In this document: positions 25,714-34,843 of the stretch, piece after piece
Position numbering within the stretch: the stretch's first letter is position 1
Layout: every line of letters starts with the position of its first letter
Assembly (NCBI GenBank): GCA_018993155.1
Contig: JAGKSX010000036.1
Span: 1-64,000, forward strand
Direction of reading: 5' to 3'
Source of the DNA: Hydrogenophaga sp.
GTDB taxonomy: Bacteria; Pseudomonadota; Gammaproteobacteria; Burkholderiales; Burkholderiaceae_C
Length of the DNA stretch: 64,000 nucleotides
Notes under the pieces: model-generated
Told to the model about the DNA's origin: nothing
Seen by the model: the letters and a program-made list of their open reading frames with translations, nothing else
The model's database searches: none
Program-made: the position numbers and the translations under genes

Positions 25714-26766
25714 ATGAGCACACCTTCATCCTCTTCCACGCTGCCGCCGGGCGCTGAAGCGCTTGGCTTGACGAGGAGCGTCAAGCGGCGCCGGTCTGCA
25801 GCCACCTGGCTCACCGGCCTGTTCTTCGCAGGCGCCCTGCTGTTCGCAGCAGCAGCCTTGGCGCTGGGCGATGTGTTCTACCTGCGCCTGGCCACCGAGG
25901 CCCTGATTTTCGGTGGGCTTGCGCTTTCGGTCGATCTTCTGCTGGGCCGGGTCGGGCTGCTGCCTTTGGGCCAGGCACTGTTCTTTGGTCTTGGCGCGTA
26001 CGTGTCTTCCCTCGTTCTGATGAACGGGGGTGGGTCGTTCTGGCTTGCATTGGGCGGGGCCCTGGCGTTCAGCGCAATGGCAGGCCTCATCGGTGGCCTG
26101 ATTGCCATCCGTGCAAAAGGTGTGTACTTCGCGCTCATCAGCTTCGGCCTGGCGCAAGTGATCTCGAAGGTCGTCTACAACACCCGAGAACTGGGGGCCT
26201 CCGACGGCCTCATCGGCGTGCCGTCCGCCACCATCGCGGCTGGCTTCGACTCGTCTGCCCCTGCGGGGTTCTTCCTGGTGGTGTTGGCCTTCATCGGTGC
26301 CGTTTACCTCGGCCTGCGCTACCTGATGGACACACCGGCGGGGCGGCGGTTGGACGCCATTCGAACGAACGAGAGTCGCGTCCCCTTCCTGGGGGTGGAC
26401 CCGTGGCGCTACAAGCTGGGGGCGTTCGTGGCGGCAGCCTGCATTGCCGGTGGCAGTGGTGCGCTCTATCCCATGCTGCGCGGCTTCGTCTCCCCCGAGC
26501 TGATGTTCTTTCAGGTGTCTGGCAACGCAGTCATCAACGTCATCGTGGGCGGAACGGGGACGCTGATCGGTCCGTTGTATGGCTCGGCCATTCTCACCGG
26601 GCTGCGTTCGGTTGTTGGCTCGTTCACCACGCACCACCACATCGTCATCGGCGTGCTTTTTGTGTTGGTGGTCATCGTCATGCCGCGCGGACTGATTGGC
26701 TACGCGACGCCCGCGTTGCAGCGATGGCTCGATGCCCGCAGTTCGCGCCAGGAGGGTCGAAAATGA
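25714..26766 (+). CDS. branched-chain-type ABC transporter permease (LivM type)
   Basis: 350 residues, multi-pass. LivM features are LSVDLLLGRVGLLPLGQALFFGLGAYV, an ISFGLAQVISKVVYNTRELGASDGL stretch (periplasmic side) and the coupling loop LDAIRTNESRVPFLGVDPWRYKL, ending GGTGTLIGPLYGSAIL. It pairs with the LivH-type permease. The next gene starts inside its stop codon (ATGA). Confidence 0.93.
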   Translation: MSTPSSSSTLPPGAEALGLTRSVKRRRSAATWLTGLFFAGALLFAAAALALGDVFYLRLATEALIFGGLALSVDLLLGRVGLLPLGQALFFGLGAYVSSLVLMNGGGSFWLALGGALAFSAMAGLIGGLIAIRAKGVYFALISFGLAQVISKVVYNTRELGASDGLIGVPSATIAAGFDSSAPAGFFLVVLAFIGAVYLGLRYLMDTPAGRRLDAIRTNESRVPFLGVDPWRYKLGAFVAAACIAGGSGALYPMLRGFVSPELMFFQVSGNAVINVIVGGTGTLIGPLYGSAILTGLRSVVGSFTTHHHIVIGVLFVLVVIVMPRGLIGYATPALQRWLDARSSRQEGRK

Positions 26767-27512
26767 GCGCCATTCTTTCCGTTCAAGGACTCAGCATTCA
26801 GTTCGGTGCGCTCAAGGCGGTCCAAAACGTGAGCTTCGAGGCTCAAACGGGCCGCATCACTGCCGTCATCGGTCCCAACGGGGCAGGAAAGAGCAGCCTG
26901 TTCAACCTGATCAGTGGCGCCATTCGACCCACGGCCGGCTCGGTCCGTTTCGACGGTCGGGACGTCACGGGCCAGCCGCCGCACCAGTTGCTGGGCAGCG
27001 GCCTGTCTCGCTCTTTTCAGATCACCCATCTTTTCTTCGAACTCTCGGTTCGAGAGAACTTGCGTCTGGCCGCACAGTTCCTGGAAGGCGGTCGCGGTCT
27101 CTTCAGACCACTCGCCTGCAGCACCACGGCATCGCAGCGCGTGGACGAACTGCTCGGGCAGTTCGATCTGCGGGCAAAGGCGGAGGAGCTCGCCGGCTAC
27201 CTCTCTCATGGCGAGCAACGGCGGCTGGAGATAGCGGTGTCGCTGGCGTCCCGACCTCGAATGCTTCTGCTTGATGAGCCGACGCAAGGCATGAGCCACA
27301 GCGACACGCGCGAAACGGAAGCCTTGATCCGCGGCTTGTCGCGCGACCATGGTCTGTCCATCCTTCTGGTGGAGCACGACGTCGATCTGGTGATGCAGTT
27401 GTCGGACCACGTGGTGGTCATGCACCAGGGACAGAAACTCGCCGAGGGCACGCCGGCCGAAGTGCGCGCCAACCCGGCGGTGCAAACCGCCTACTTCGGG
27501 GAGAAACACTGA
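26763..27512 (+). CDS. ABC transporter ATP-binding protein (LivG type)
   Basis: 249 residues. Walker A is GPNGAGKSS, the signature is LSHGEQRRLEIA (His where many ABC proteins have Gly; LivG proteins vary here), Walker B is MLLLDEPTQGM and the switch His is in LVEHDVDLVM. ATG at 26763 overlaps the livM-type stop, and its own stop overlaps the next start (TGATG). It energises import together with the LivF-type ATPase. Confidence 0.94.
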   Translation: MSAILSVQGLSIQFGALKAVQNVSFEAQTGRITAVIGPNGAGKSSLFNLISGAIRPTAGSVRFDGRDVTGQPPHQLLGSGLSRSFQITHLFFELSVRENLRLAAQFLEGGRGLFRPLACSTTASQRVDELLGQFDLRAKAEELAGYLSHGEQRRLEIAVSLASRPRMLLLDEPTQGMSHSDTRETEALIRGLSRDHGLSILLVEHDVDLVMQLSDHVVVMHQGQKLAEGTPAEVRANPAVQTAYFGEKH

Positions 27513-28216
27513 TGCTGGAGCTCAAAGGCGTCCACACCCACTACGGTTTGAGCCACGTATTGCAGGGCATCGACTTGAAGGTGGGCAGGGGAGAGGTGGT
27601 GGGGCTGTTCGGTCGAAATGGCGTGGGCAAGACCACGGTCATCAAGACCATCGCCGGATGGGTGTCGCCCTCGGAAGGTCAGGTGCTGTTTGAAAACAAA
27701 CCCCTCAATGGGGTCAGTGCCGACCAGATCTGCCGCCGAGGCATTGGACTTGTACCCGAAGATCGACGCATCTTTCCCGGTCTCACCGTAGAGGAGAACC
27801 TGCGCCTTGGTCAGATGCAATGTCCCTCACGCGGTCGGCCAGAGTCTCGCCGCCGCATGGAGGACATCTACCAGCGCTTTCCCCGGCTGGCTGAGCGCAG
27901 ACGTCAGATGGGCACCACCCTGTCGGGTGGCGAACAGCAAATGCTGGCCATCGCGCGGGTGCTGGTCGGAGAACCCAAGCTGCTGCTCATCGACGAACCC
28001 ACCGAAGGACTGGCGCCCATGATTGTCGATGAGCTGTTCACCCTCATTGGCGATCTGGCCAGGGAGGGAACGCCCATCGTGCTGGTCGAGCAAAACGTCC
28101 ACCGCGCGGTCGCCCTCGTTCAGCGCTTCTACGTGTTGGAGCGCGGAACCGTCGTGCTCGAGGGGAAAAACTCCTACGCCGACAAATCTGCATTGATGGA
28201 ACGGCTGGCAGTTTGA
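27512..28216 (+). CDS. ABC transporter ATP-binding protein (LivF type)
   Basis: 234 residues. Walker A is GRNGVGKTT, the signature is LSGGEQQMLAIARVL, Walker B is LLLIDEPTEGLAP and the switch His equivalent is Gln in LVEQNV, normal for LivF. The segment GIGLVPEDRRIFPGLTVEENL is a strong LivF hallmark. It is the last gene of the catabolic/transport unit; a perfect hairpin follows ~145 bp later. Confidence 0.94.
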   Translation: MLELKGVHTHYGLSHVLQGIDLKVGRGEVVGLFGRNGVGKTTVIKTIAGWVSPSEGQVLFENKPLNGVSADQICRRGIGLVPEDRRIFPGLTVEENLRLGQMQCPSRGRPESRRRMEDIYQRFPRLAERRRQMGTTLSGGEQQMLAIARVLVGEPKLLLIDEPTEGLAPMIVDELFTLIGDLAREGTPIVLVEQNVHRAVALVQRFYVLERGTVVLEGKNSYADKSALMERLAV

Positions 28217-28360
28217 CGTTCACCCAGCCCATCAGACCCCCACGCTCGCGACATGGAATACCGTGACCGGCCTGTCCCGCGCAAGTTGCCCGGCGGGCAG
28301 CGGGCGGGGAAGGCCACATCGCTGGCCACCATCAGCCGCACCCAGGTGCATTGCCAAACT

Positions 28361-28401
28361 CAGAAACAGCAACGGGCCCATGGGGCCCGTTGCTGTTTCT
28401 G
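28361..28401. terminator. perfect 19-bp hairpin, probable bidirectional terminator
   Basis: Arms at 28361-28379 and 28383-28401 are exact reverse complements (core AACGGGCCC/GGGCCCGTT) with a 3-nt loop. The outer stem has A-rich and T-rich ends (AGAAACAG/CTGTTTCT), so it can terminate both the rightward ABC operon and the leftward DUF4148 gene. The remainder of the 304-bp gap (28217-28520) shows nothing else recognisable. Confidence 0.75.
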
Positions 28402-28520
28402 GTGCGGACAACGCGGTTCGCATCGGCATCACTCCTGTTGCATGGTGAAAGACAACCCTGGCAAGGTGCTCCGGCAGGTCAGTTGGGGGCAGCCGGATCA
28501 CCTCGCCACTCGGGCTGCCT

Positions 28521-28970
28521 TCACTGGCCCAGGCTGACGGTGGTGCCGGCGACGGCGCGCAGACCGGCCTGGCGCACTTGCTCGGCCTGTTGCGCGGTGG
28601 CGATCACGGGGTACGCGGCGTCATTCTCATTCACCAGGCCCAGGCGCTGGGCTTCTTTCAGCTCGGCCACCACTTGGGCGCGGGTCTTCTCGAAACCGGC
28701 GGGCACCTCGAACTTCACGATGTCGGTGTCGGCCAGGCGGCCGGCATCGCGGGCGGCGATGGCTTGGGCACGAACTTCATTGCGGCTCAGGCTGGAGCCC
28801 GTGGCGACTTCGAATTTGACGATGTCGGTGTCGGGCAGTTGGCCGGCATCGCGGGCGGCGATGGCTTGGGCTTGCACTTCAGCGCGGGTCAGCGGCGCGC
28901 TCTGGGCCATGGCGGCGCCGGCAACAGCCGTCAGCATGAGGGGGATGAGGACACGGGTCGAGAGTTTCAT
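28521..28970 (-). CDS. DUF4148 domain-containing secreted protein
   Basis: 149 residues with a signal peptide ([16 protein letters not shown]). The mature part holds two near-identical units: [20 protein letters not shown] followed by TDIVKFEV, and [20 protein letters not shown] followed by TDIVKFEV. A third divergent unit ([20 protein letters not shown]) is the standard DUF4148 element. Function is unknown; these small periplasmic proteins are abundant in Burkholderiales. It is transcribed divergently from a two-component system, which could regulate it. Confidence 0.88.
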   Translation of the reverse strand: MKLSTRVLIPLMLTAVAGAAMAQSAPLTRAEVQAQAIAARDAGQLPDTDIVKFEVATGSSLSRNEVRAQAIAARDAGRLADTDIVKFEVPAGFEKTRAQVVAELKEAQRLGLVNENDAAYPVIATAQQAEQVRQAGLRAVAGTTVSLGQ

Positions 28971-29001
28971 GATGCTTCCTTGAACGGTAGGTTGGATGGA
29001 T

Positions 29002-29025
29002 GGATGGAGGTTTGGATGGAGGTTT
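29002..29025. repeat. 12-bp tandem direct repeat in the DUF4148 leader
   Basis: GGATGGAGGTTT occurs twice in a row (29002-29013, 29014-29025), preceded by additional GGAT units from 28993. It lies in the presumed 5' untranslated region of the DUF4148 gene. It is a likely slippage product with possible regulatory effect. Confidence 0.7.
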
Positions 29026-29200
29026 GTGCCGCCTTGGTTTCGGCACAGGAGAGACTGTAAAAACCGGGTCTGTCATTTTCAGAACGCGAGAATGACGAAT
29101 TCGTAATGCAGCAAAACGGGCAATTCCGTGACAATTCGGTGTCGTGCAAGGCCTTTTGCCGCCTTGTTGCCCCTCCACCCGGTCACTGAGCCCCACTCCC

Positions 29201-29884
29201 ATGCGCGTGCTGGTCATTGAAGACGAATCCAAGCTGGCGGACTACGTCAAGCGGGGTCTCTCCGAGGCCGGTTACACCGTGGACGTCGCCCGAGACGGCA
29301 TCGAGGGCCGCTACCTCGCGCTCGAAGGCGACTACCAGTTGCTGGTGCTGGACATCATGCTGCCCGGCATCGATGGTTTCGGCGTGCTCGCGGCGCTGCG
29401 CGAGAAACGCAACACCCCGGTGTTGATGCTCACCGCGCGCGACCGCGTGGAAGACCGGGTGCAAGGCCTGCAGGCCGGCGCGGACGACTACCTCGTCAAG
29501 CCCTTCGCCTTTTCCGAACTGCTGGCCCGCGTGGCGGCGCTGCTGCGCCGGGGCCCCGCCGCCGTTGCCGAGGCCGCCAACACCCGAATGGCGGTGTGCG
29601 ACCTGGAGATGGACCTGATCAGCCGCAAGGCCTGGCGCGCCGGCCAGCGGCTGGACCTCACGGCCAAGGAGTTCTCGCTGCTGGCGCTGCTGGCGCGCCG
29701 CAAGGGGCAGATCCTCTCGCGCACCACCATCGCCGAGCAGGTGTGGGACATGAATTTCGACTCCGACACCAACGTGGTGGAAGTGGCGGTGCGCCGCCTG
29801 CGCTCCAAGATGGACGACCCCTTCAAACCCAAGCTGCTGCACAACGTGCGCGGCATGGGCTACGTGCTGGAGGAACGCACATGA
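29201..29884 (+). CDS. OmpR-family response regulator (CusR/CzcR-like)
   Basis: 227 residues. The receiver contains VLVIEDESKLADYVKRGL, phospho-Asp in LLVLDIMLPGIDGF and Lys in DYLVKPFAF. The winged-helix output domain includes LTAKEFSLLALLARRKGQILSR, TNVVEVAVRRLRSK and VRGMGYVLEER. The pattern is that of heavy-metal-type regulators, but no metal efflux genes are adjacent. The start at 29201 gives the canonical MRVLVIEDE beginning. It overlaps the kinase gene by ATGA. Confidence 0.93.
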   Translation: MRVLVIEDESKLADYVKRGLSEAGYTVDVARDGIEGRYLALEGDYQLLVLDIMLPGIDGFGVLAALREKRNTPVLMLTARDRVEDRVQGLQAGADDYLVKPFAFSELLARVAALLRRGPAAVAEAANTRMAVCDLEMDLISRKAWRAGQRLDLTAKEFSLLALLARRKGQILSRTTIAEQVWDMNFDSDTNVVEVAVRRLRSKMDDPFKPKLLHNVRGMGYVLEERT

Positions 29885-31284
29885 ACACCTCGACGACCGC
29901 GCTGGACGCAGCCCCGGCCCTGGGTGGCGACAAGCCCGCCGAGGCGCCCTGCACCTATTCCATCGGCCGGCGCCTCTCGCTGCTGCTGGCCGTGCAGACG
30001 GTGATCGGCCTGGGCGTGCTGCTGGCCTTCATCTATGGCGCCACCTCCATGCTCTTCATCGCCAAGCACGAGGAAGAACTGCGCAACACCAGCGCGGTGC
30101 TGGTGGACGTGTCGCGCGAGGCCTATGCCAAAGGGGGCGAGGCCGAGGTCAAGGCCAAAATGGCCTGGCTGGCCGAGCGCCGGCCCGGCACCTTCGTGCA
30201 GATGAACCGCGCCGACGGCAGCGAGTTCTACCGCGACGTGGCGCCCACCTTCGACGTGAACCAGCCCACCGCCAGAGGCATGGATTTCGTGGTGCCGACG
30301 GCGACCGGCGGCCTGCTGCAGGGCAAGGTGGTGCTGGATTGTTCGCAGGACGCGAAGACCGCCCGCCGCATGGCCCTGTTGCTGGTCGGTGCCGTGCTGG
30401 CCGGGGGCGCCCTGGTCGGCTGGGGCACCTTCTGGCGCGTGCGCTGCAGCCTGCGCCCCCTGCTCGACCTGGCCGCCCAGACCAAGGCCATCGACGCGCG
30501 GCGCCTGGGCCAGCGCATCTCGCTGGCCGAACCGGCCGAAGAACTGCAACCGGTGATCGACCAGTTCAACGGGCTGATGCACCGCGTGGAGCGCACCTAT
30601 GTGCAGCTCGAGGGCTTCAACGCCGACGTAGCGCACGAGTTGCGCACCCCCCTGGCCAACCTGATAGGCCAGACCGAGGTGGCCCTCAGCCGCGAGCGCA
30701 GCGTGGCCGAGCTGGAGGAAACGCTGCACTCCAACCTGGAAGAACTTCAGCGCATGGCGGCCATCGTCAACGACATGCTGTTCCTCGCCCAGGCCGATCG
30801 GGGCGTGAAGGCACGGCGCAGCGCGCCGGTGAGCCTGGCCGAGCTGGTGCAGCAGGTGGTGGAGTTCCACGAAGCCCCCATGGACGAGCGTGGGCTGCGC
30901 GTGACCATCGAGGGCGATGCCCACCTGTCGGTGGATGCGCCTTTGATCAAGCGCGCGATCTCCAACCTGCTGGGCAATGCGATCCGCTACGCCGACCAGG
31001 GCTCCGCGCTGTGCGTGCGCATCGCGCCCGAGTCTGAAAGTGGCGCGCGCCTGTGGGTGGAAAACACCGGGCCGTCGATCGAAGCCTCGCACCTGCCGCG
31101 CCTCTTCGACCGCTTCTTCCGCGCCGACGCCGCGCGCTGCGAGATGGAAAAACCGCACCATGGTCTGGGCCTGTCCATCGTGGCGGCCATCGCGCGCATG
31201 CACGACGGTTTTCCGGCGGCCGAATCCAGCGGCGGCACCACGCGCGTGGGCTTCAGCCTGCAGACCACCGCGGCCAGCGCCTGA
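29881..31284 (+). CDS. heavy-metal-type sensor histidine kinase
   Basis: 467 residues. Two membrane segments (LLLAVQTVIGLGVLLAFIYG; MALLLVGAVLAGGALVGWG) bracket a ~110-residue periplasmic domain. HAMP follows, then HisKA with DVAHELRTPLANLIGQTEVAL and HATPase motifs ISNLLGNAIRYAD, VENTGPSIE and HHGLGLSIVAAIARMH. It is homologous in layout to CusS/CzcS kinases and is cotranscribed with the overlapping regulator. The signal is not known; the divergent DUF4148 gene is a candidate target. Confidence 0.92.
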   Translation: MNTSTTALDAAPALGGDKPAEAPCTYSIGRRLSLLLAVQTVIGLGVLLAFIYGATSMLFIAKHEEELRNTSAVLVDVSREAYAKGGEAEVKAKMAWLAERRPGTFVQMNRADGSEFYRDVAPTFDVNQPTARGMDFVVPTATGGLLQGKVVLDCSQDAKTARRMALLLVGAVLAGGALVGWGTFWRVRCSLRPLLDLAAQTKAIDARRLGQRISLAEPAEELQPVIDQFNGLMHRVERTYVQLEGFNADVAHELRTPLANLIGQTEVALSRERSVAELEETLHSNLEELQRMAAIVNDMLFLAQADRGVKARRSAPVSLAELVQQVVEFHEAPMDERGLRVTIEGDAHLSVDAPLIKRAISNLLGNAIRYADQGSALCVRIAPESESGARLWVENTGPSIEASHLPRLFDRFFRADAARCEMEKPHHGLGLSIVAAIARMHDGFPAAESSGGTTRVGFSLQTTAASA

Positions 31285-31301
31285 GCGCCGCGCCCGGCGG
31301 T

Positions 31302-32579
31302 TCAGTCCGCCAGGAACAGTTCCTGCAGGTCGCTCAGGAAATCGAAGCCGCGTTCGGTCGGCCACACCCGGGTGGCATCGCGCGCGATCAGCCCCTTCTG
31401 CTCTGCCTGCGCCAGGGCCGGCGCGATGCTGGAGAGCGGCAGGCCCGTGCGCTCCATGAACTGCAGCAGCGTGAACCCGTTCTTGAGCCGCAAGGCGTTG
31501 AGCATGAACTCGAAGGGCAAGGCCTTGCGCGAGACTTCGTCGGCGCTCACCACGGCGTTGCCCGCCAGCGCGCGCTCCATGTACAGGCGCGGCTCGCGCA
31601 CACGCACCGGCCGTGCCACACGGTGCGCAAAGCTGAGCTTGCTGTGCGCGCCGGCGCCGATGCCCAGGTAGTCGCCGAACTGCCAGTAGTTGAGGTTGTG
31701 CCAGCACTGGTGCCCCTCGCGCGCATAGGCCGAGACCTCGTAGCGCTGCATGCCCGCTTCGTCGGTGAGCTCGGTGATGCGGTCCAGCATGTCCCAGGCC
31801 TCGTCCTCCGGCGGCAGCGCGGGCGGGTACTTGGCGAAGTAGGTGTTGGGTTCGAGCGTGAGGTGGTAGATCGAGATGTGCGGCGGCGCGAACGACAGCG
31901 CGGTGCGCACGTCGGCCTCGCAATCGGCCAGCGTCTGCCCTGGCAGCGCGTACATGAGGTCGAGGTTGAAGGTGTCGAAGGCCTGCGCGGCCTCTTCCAC
32001 CGCGGCCAGGGCCTGATCGCGGTCGTGCACCCGGCCCAGCGCCTTGAGGTGGGCGTCGTTGAAACTCTGCACGCCGATCGACAGGCGCGTCACGCCCGCG
32101 TCGCGGAAGGCGCGGAAGCGGTCTTTCTCGAAGGTGCCGGGGTTGGCCTCCAGCGTGATCTCCGCGTCGGCCTCCAGCCGCAGCATCGCTCGCACGTCGC
32201 CCAACAGGCGGTCGATGGCGGCGGGCGAGAACAGGCTGGGGGTGCCGCCGCCGATGAACACGCTGTGCACCGTGCGGCCCCAGATCAGCGGCAGCGAGGC
32301 CGCGAGATCGGCGCGCAGGGCCTCGAGGTACGCAGCTTCGGGCAGGGCTTCACCGGGCGCGGCGGTGGCGGTCCATTCGTGCGAGTTGAAATCGCAATAA
32401 GGGCACTTCTTCAGGCACCAGGGCAGGTGGATGTAGAGCGACAGCGGGGGCAGGCTCTGCAACTGCAGCGTGCCTGGGCGCATCCAGTGGCGCACGTCGT
32501 TCCAGGCGGGGTCGGCCTGGCCCGCGGCGGCCGGCTGGCCGCCGGGCCAGGACATCGGCACACCGGTGGGCTCGCTCAT
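31302..32579 (-). CDS. hemW: radical SAM heme chaperone HemW
   Basis: 425 residues. The radical-SAM cluster motif is CLKKCPYCDFNSH (CxxxCxxC) at the N-terminus, preceded by SLYIHLPW. Further hallmarks are SVFIGGGTPSLF, EANPGTFE, RLSIGVQSFND, NLDLMYALPGQT and the C-terminal HemW domain. These were long annotated as anaerobic coproporphyrinogen oxidase, but the single Cys motif with this layout fits the heme chaperone. The start overlaps the rdgB stop (ATGA). The first ~45 residues are a longer N-terminus than usual, so a later start is possible. Confidence 0.93.
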   Translation of the reverse strand: MSEPTGVPMSWPGGQPAAAGQADPAWNDVRHWMRPGTLQLQSLPPLSLYIHLPWCLKKCPYCDFNSHEWTATAAPGEALPEAAYLEALRADLAASLPLIWGRTVHSVFIGGGTPSLFSPAAIDRLLGDVRAMLRLEADAEITLEANPGTFEKDRFRAFRDAGVTRLSIGVQSFNDAHLKALGRVHDRDQALAAVEEAAQAFDTFNLDLMYALPGQTLADCEADVRTALSFAPPHISIYHLTLEPNTYFAKYPPALPPEDEAWDMLDRITELTDEAGMQRYEVSAYAREGHQCWHNLNYWQFGDYLGIGAGAHSKLSFAHRVARPVRVREPRLYMERALAGNAVVSADEVSRKALPFEFMLNALRLKNGFTLLQFMERTGLPLSSIAPALAQAEQKGLIARDATRVWPTERGFDFLSDLQELFLAD

Positions 32580-33199
32580 GGCGTTTCGCGGGACGCCGGC
32601 GAGAACCAGCGCTCACGCATCAGTTCGAGCATCTGCCGTGCCGCACGGCCCCTGTGGCTGTTCGCGTTCTTCACCTCGGTGGGCAGCTGCGCGAAGGTCT
32701 GGCCGAATTCGGGCAGGTACATCACAGGATCGAAACCGAAACCCTTGTCGCCAATCGGTTGCTGCGTGATCAGCCCGGGCGCGCGGCCGGTGGCCACGAG
32801 CGGCTCGGGATCGTCGGCGCTGCGCAGCGCCACCAGCGTGCTGACGAGGGCCGCGCGGCGGTCGGTCACGTTCGCCATCTGCTCGAGCAGCGCGCGCACA
32901 TTGTTGCCGTCGCCCTTGGCGTAGCCGAATTGCGTGGCGTAGTACGCCGTGTCCACGCCAGGCAGACCGCCGAAGGCCTCCACACACAGGCCGGCGTCGT
33001 CGGCCAGTGCGGGCAGGCCGCTCTCGCGCGCGGCATGGCGCGCCTTCGCCAGCGCGTTCTCGATGAAGGTGCGGTGCGGCTCGGGCGCTTCCGGGATGTT
33101 GAGGTCGGCCTGGCGCACCAGTTCCACGCCCAGCGGCGCGAACAGCGCCTGCAACTCGGCGAGCTTGCCGTTGTTGTTGGACGCCAGCACCAGCTTCAT
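32576..33199 (-). CDS. rdgB: XTP/dITP pyrophosphatase (non-canonical purine NTPase)
   Basis: 207 residues. RdgB/Ham1 motifs are [19 protein letters not shown] at the start, [39 protein letters not shown] and [12 protein letters not shown], with [11 protein letters not shown] at the end. It hydrolyses deaminated purine nucleotides such as XTP and dITP to monophosphates, keeping them out of DNA. Start and stop overlap rph and hemW by ATGA, so the three are translated together. Confidence 0.96.
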   Translation of the reverse strand: MKLVLASNNNGKLAELQALFAPLGVELVRQADLNIPEAPEPHRTFIENALAKARHAARESGLPALADDAGLCVEAFGGLPGVDTAYYATQFGYAKGDGNNVRALLEQMANVTDRRAALVSTLVALRSADDPEPLVATGRAPGLITQQPIGDKGFGFDPVMYLPEFGQTFAQLPTEVKNANSHRGRAARQMLELMRERWFSPASRETP

Positions 33200-33927
33200 G
33201 CCAGCCCCAGCGCCTCGCGCTGCGCCGCCACCAGGTCGGCGATGCCTTTTTCGGCCAGGGCCAGCAGCGTGTTCATCTCGTCGCGCGTGAAGGCCGCGCC
33301 CTCGGCCGTGCCCTGCACTTCCACGAAGTGCCCGGCGCCGGTCATGACGACGTTCATGTCGGTGTCGCAGGCCGCGTCTTCCACGTACTCCAGGTCGAGC
33401 AACGGTTTGCCGCGCAGGATGCCGACCGAGATCGCGGCCACCTGGTCGCGGATCGGCGATACGGGCAGCTTGCCTTGCGCCATCAGCTTGGCCACGGCGT
33501 CGTGCGCGGCCACGTAGGCGCCGGTGATGCTCGCGGTGCGCGTGCCGCCGTCGGCCTGGATCACGTCGCAGTCCAGCGAGATGGTGCGCTCGCCCAGGGC
33601 CTTCAGGTCGAACACGGCGCGCAGCGAACGGCCGATCAGGCGCTGGATCTCCTGGGTGCGCCCGCTCTGCTTGCCCTTGGCGGCTTCGCGGTCGCTGCGG
33701 GTGTGGGTGGCGCGCGGCAACATGCCGTACTCGGCCGTCAACCAGCCTTCACCGCTGCCGCGCTTGTGCGACGGCACTTTTTCTTCCACCGAGGCGGTGC
33801 ACAGCACCTTGGTGTTGCCGAACTCGATCAGCACCGAGCCCTCTGCGTGGATGGTGTAGTGGCGGGTGATGCGCACCGGGCGCAACGCATCGGCGGCCCG
33901 TTGGCCGGGTCGGGTCATATCGCTCAT
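33196..33927 (-). CDS. rph: ribonuclease PH
   Basis: 243 residues from the ATG at 33927; longer in-frame starts run into the phosphatase gene. Motifs are [87 protein letters not shown] and [20 protein letters not shown]. It is a phosphorolytic 3'-5' exoribonuclease that trims tRNA precursors. It lies 16 nt after the PP2C gene and overlaps rdgB. Confidence 0.97.
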   Translation of the reverse strand: MSDMTRPGQRAADALRPVRITRHYTIHAEGSVLIEFGNTKVLCTASVEEKVPSHKRGSGEGWLTAEYGMLPRATHTRSDREAAKGKQSGRTQEIQRLIGRSLRAVFDLKALGERTISLDCDVIQADGGTRTASITGAYVAAHDAVAKLMAQGKLPVSPIRDQVAAISVGILRGKPLLDLEYVEDAACDTDMNVVMTGAGHFVEVQGTAEGAAFTRDEMNTLLALAEKGIADLVAAQREALGLA

Positions 33928-33943
33928 GGGAAACCTCGGGAGT

Positions 33944-34843
33944 TCAGGAATTGCGTTCGGCCGTGCGGCGGATCGCGGCATTGATCTCGGCGATCGAGCG
34001 TTCGATCGCCGCGTCGTCCATGTCTTCGATGGAAGGGTCGGGAATGCCCGACTGGATGGTGGACGCAAACACGCCGTCGTCGATGTCTTCGGTGGAGACG
34101 CGGGTGGACTGGAATTCGTCCGCCGTCTCCCACTCCATTGCCAGCACGGTCACATTGTCGCAGCGCGGGCCGCCGCGCTTGAGCGCCATCTCCACCAGCT
34201 CGGGCACGGCCTGCTCCAGCGGCCGCTTGGACAGCTCGGACGTGATTTCCTCGTCGCTGACCGTGCCCCACAGGCCGTCCGAGCACAGCAGCACGCGGTC
34301 GCCCTGCATCAGGTGGACCGGGCCGGAGAGGTCGAACACCGGCTTGGCAGGTGAACCCAGGCAGGTGAAGAGGATGTTGCGGTTGATGTGGTCGGTGGCG
34401 CGGCCCAGGTGCTGCTGCTGCTCCATGTAGGAGTGATCGCGCGTGCGCGTGAGCATCTCGCCGTGGCGCACGACGTACAGGCGCGAATCGCCGCAGTGCA
34501 CCCAGTGCACGTGGTTGCGCTCCATCACGGCCGCCACCAGCGTGGTGCGCGGGGTGTCAAGCATGCCTTTTTCAGCGGCGTAACGGATGATCTGGTGGTG
34601 CGCCGCCATCAGGGCGCTGGAGAGGAACTCCGGCACTTCCCGCACCGTGGGGTTGGCGGCCTTCTGGAAATACGCCGAGAAAGTCTGCAGCGCGAGTTGC
34701 GCCGCCATCGCGCCTTCGGGGTGGCCGCCCATGCCGTCGGCCAGCACGAACAGGCCCGACTCCCGGGTGTAGGCATAGCCCATTCGGTCCTCGTTGCGCT
34801 CCCGGCCCCCTTGGCGGCTGATCTGGTAGACCGAAAACTTCAT
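33944..34843 (-). CDS. PP2C-family protein serine/threonine phosphatase
   Basis: 299 residues. Metal-binding PP2C motifs are present: [60 protein letters not shown] and [15 protein letters not shown]. The last ~60 residues are an acidic tail ([25 protein letters not shown]). It should dephosphorylate Ser/Thr residues set by the overlapping kinase (ATGA junction), forming a reversible switch. Substrates are unknown. Confidence 0.95.
   Translation of the reverse strand: MKFSVYQISRQGGRERNEDRMGYAYTRESGLFVLADGMGGHPEGAMAAQLALQTFSAYFQKAANPTVREVPEFLSSALMAAHHQIIRYAAEKGMLDTPRTTLVAAVMERNHVHWVHCGDSRLYVVRHGEMLTRTRDHSYMEQQQHLGRATDHINRNILFTCLGSPAKPVFDLSGPVHLMQGDRVLLCSDGLWGTVSDEEITSELSKRPLEQAVPELVEMALKRGGPRCDNVTVLAMEWETADEFQSTRVSTEDIDDGVFASTIQSGIPDPSIEDMDDAAIERSIAEINAAIRRTAERNS

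Noticed and set aside
15480..28400. Genomic island inserted at tRNA-Ser carrying the catabolic cluster
   Set aside because: No integrase and no repeat of the tRNA 3' end was found on the right side; base composition does not obviously change.
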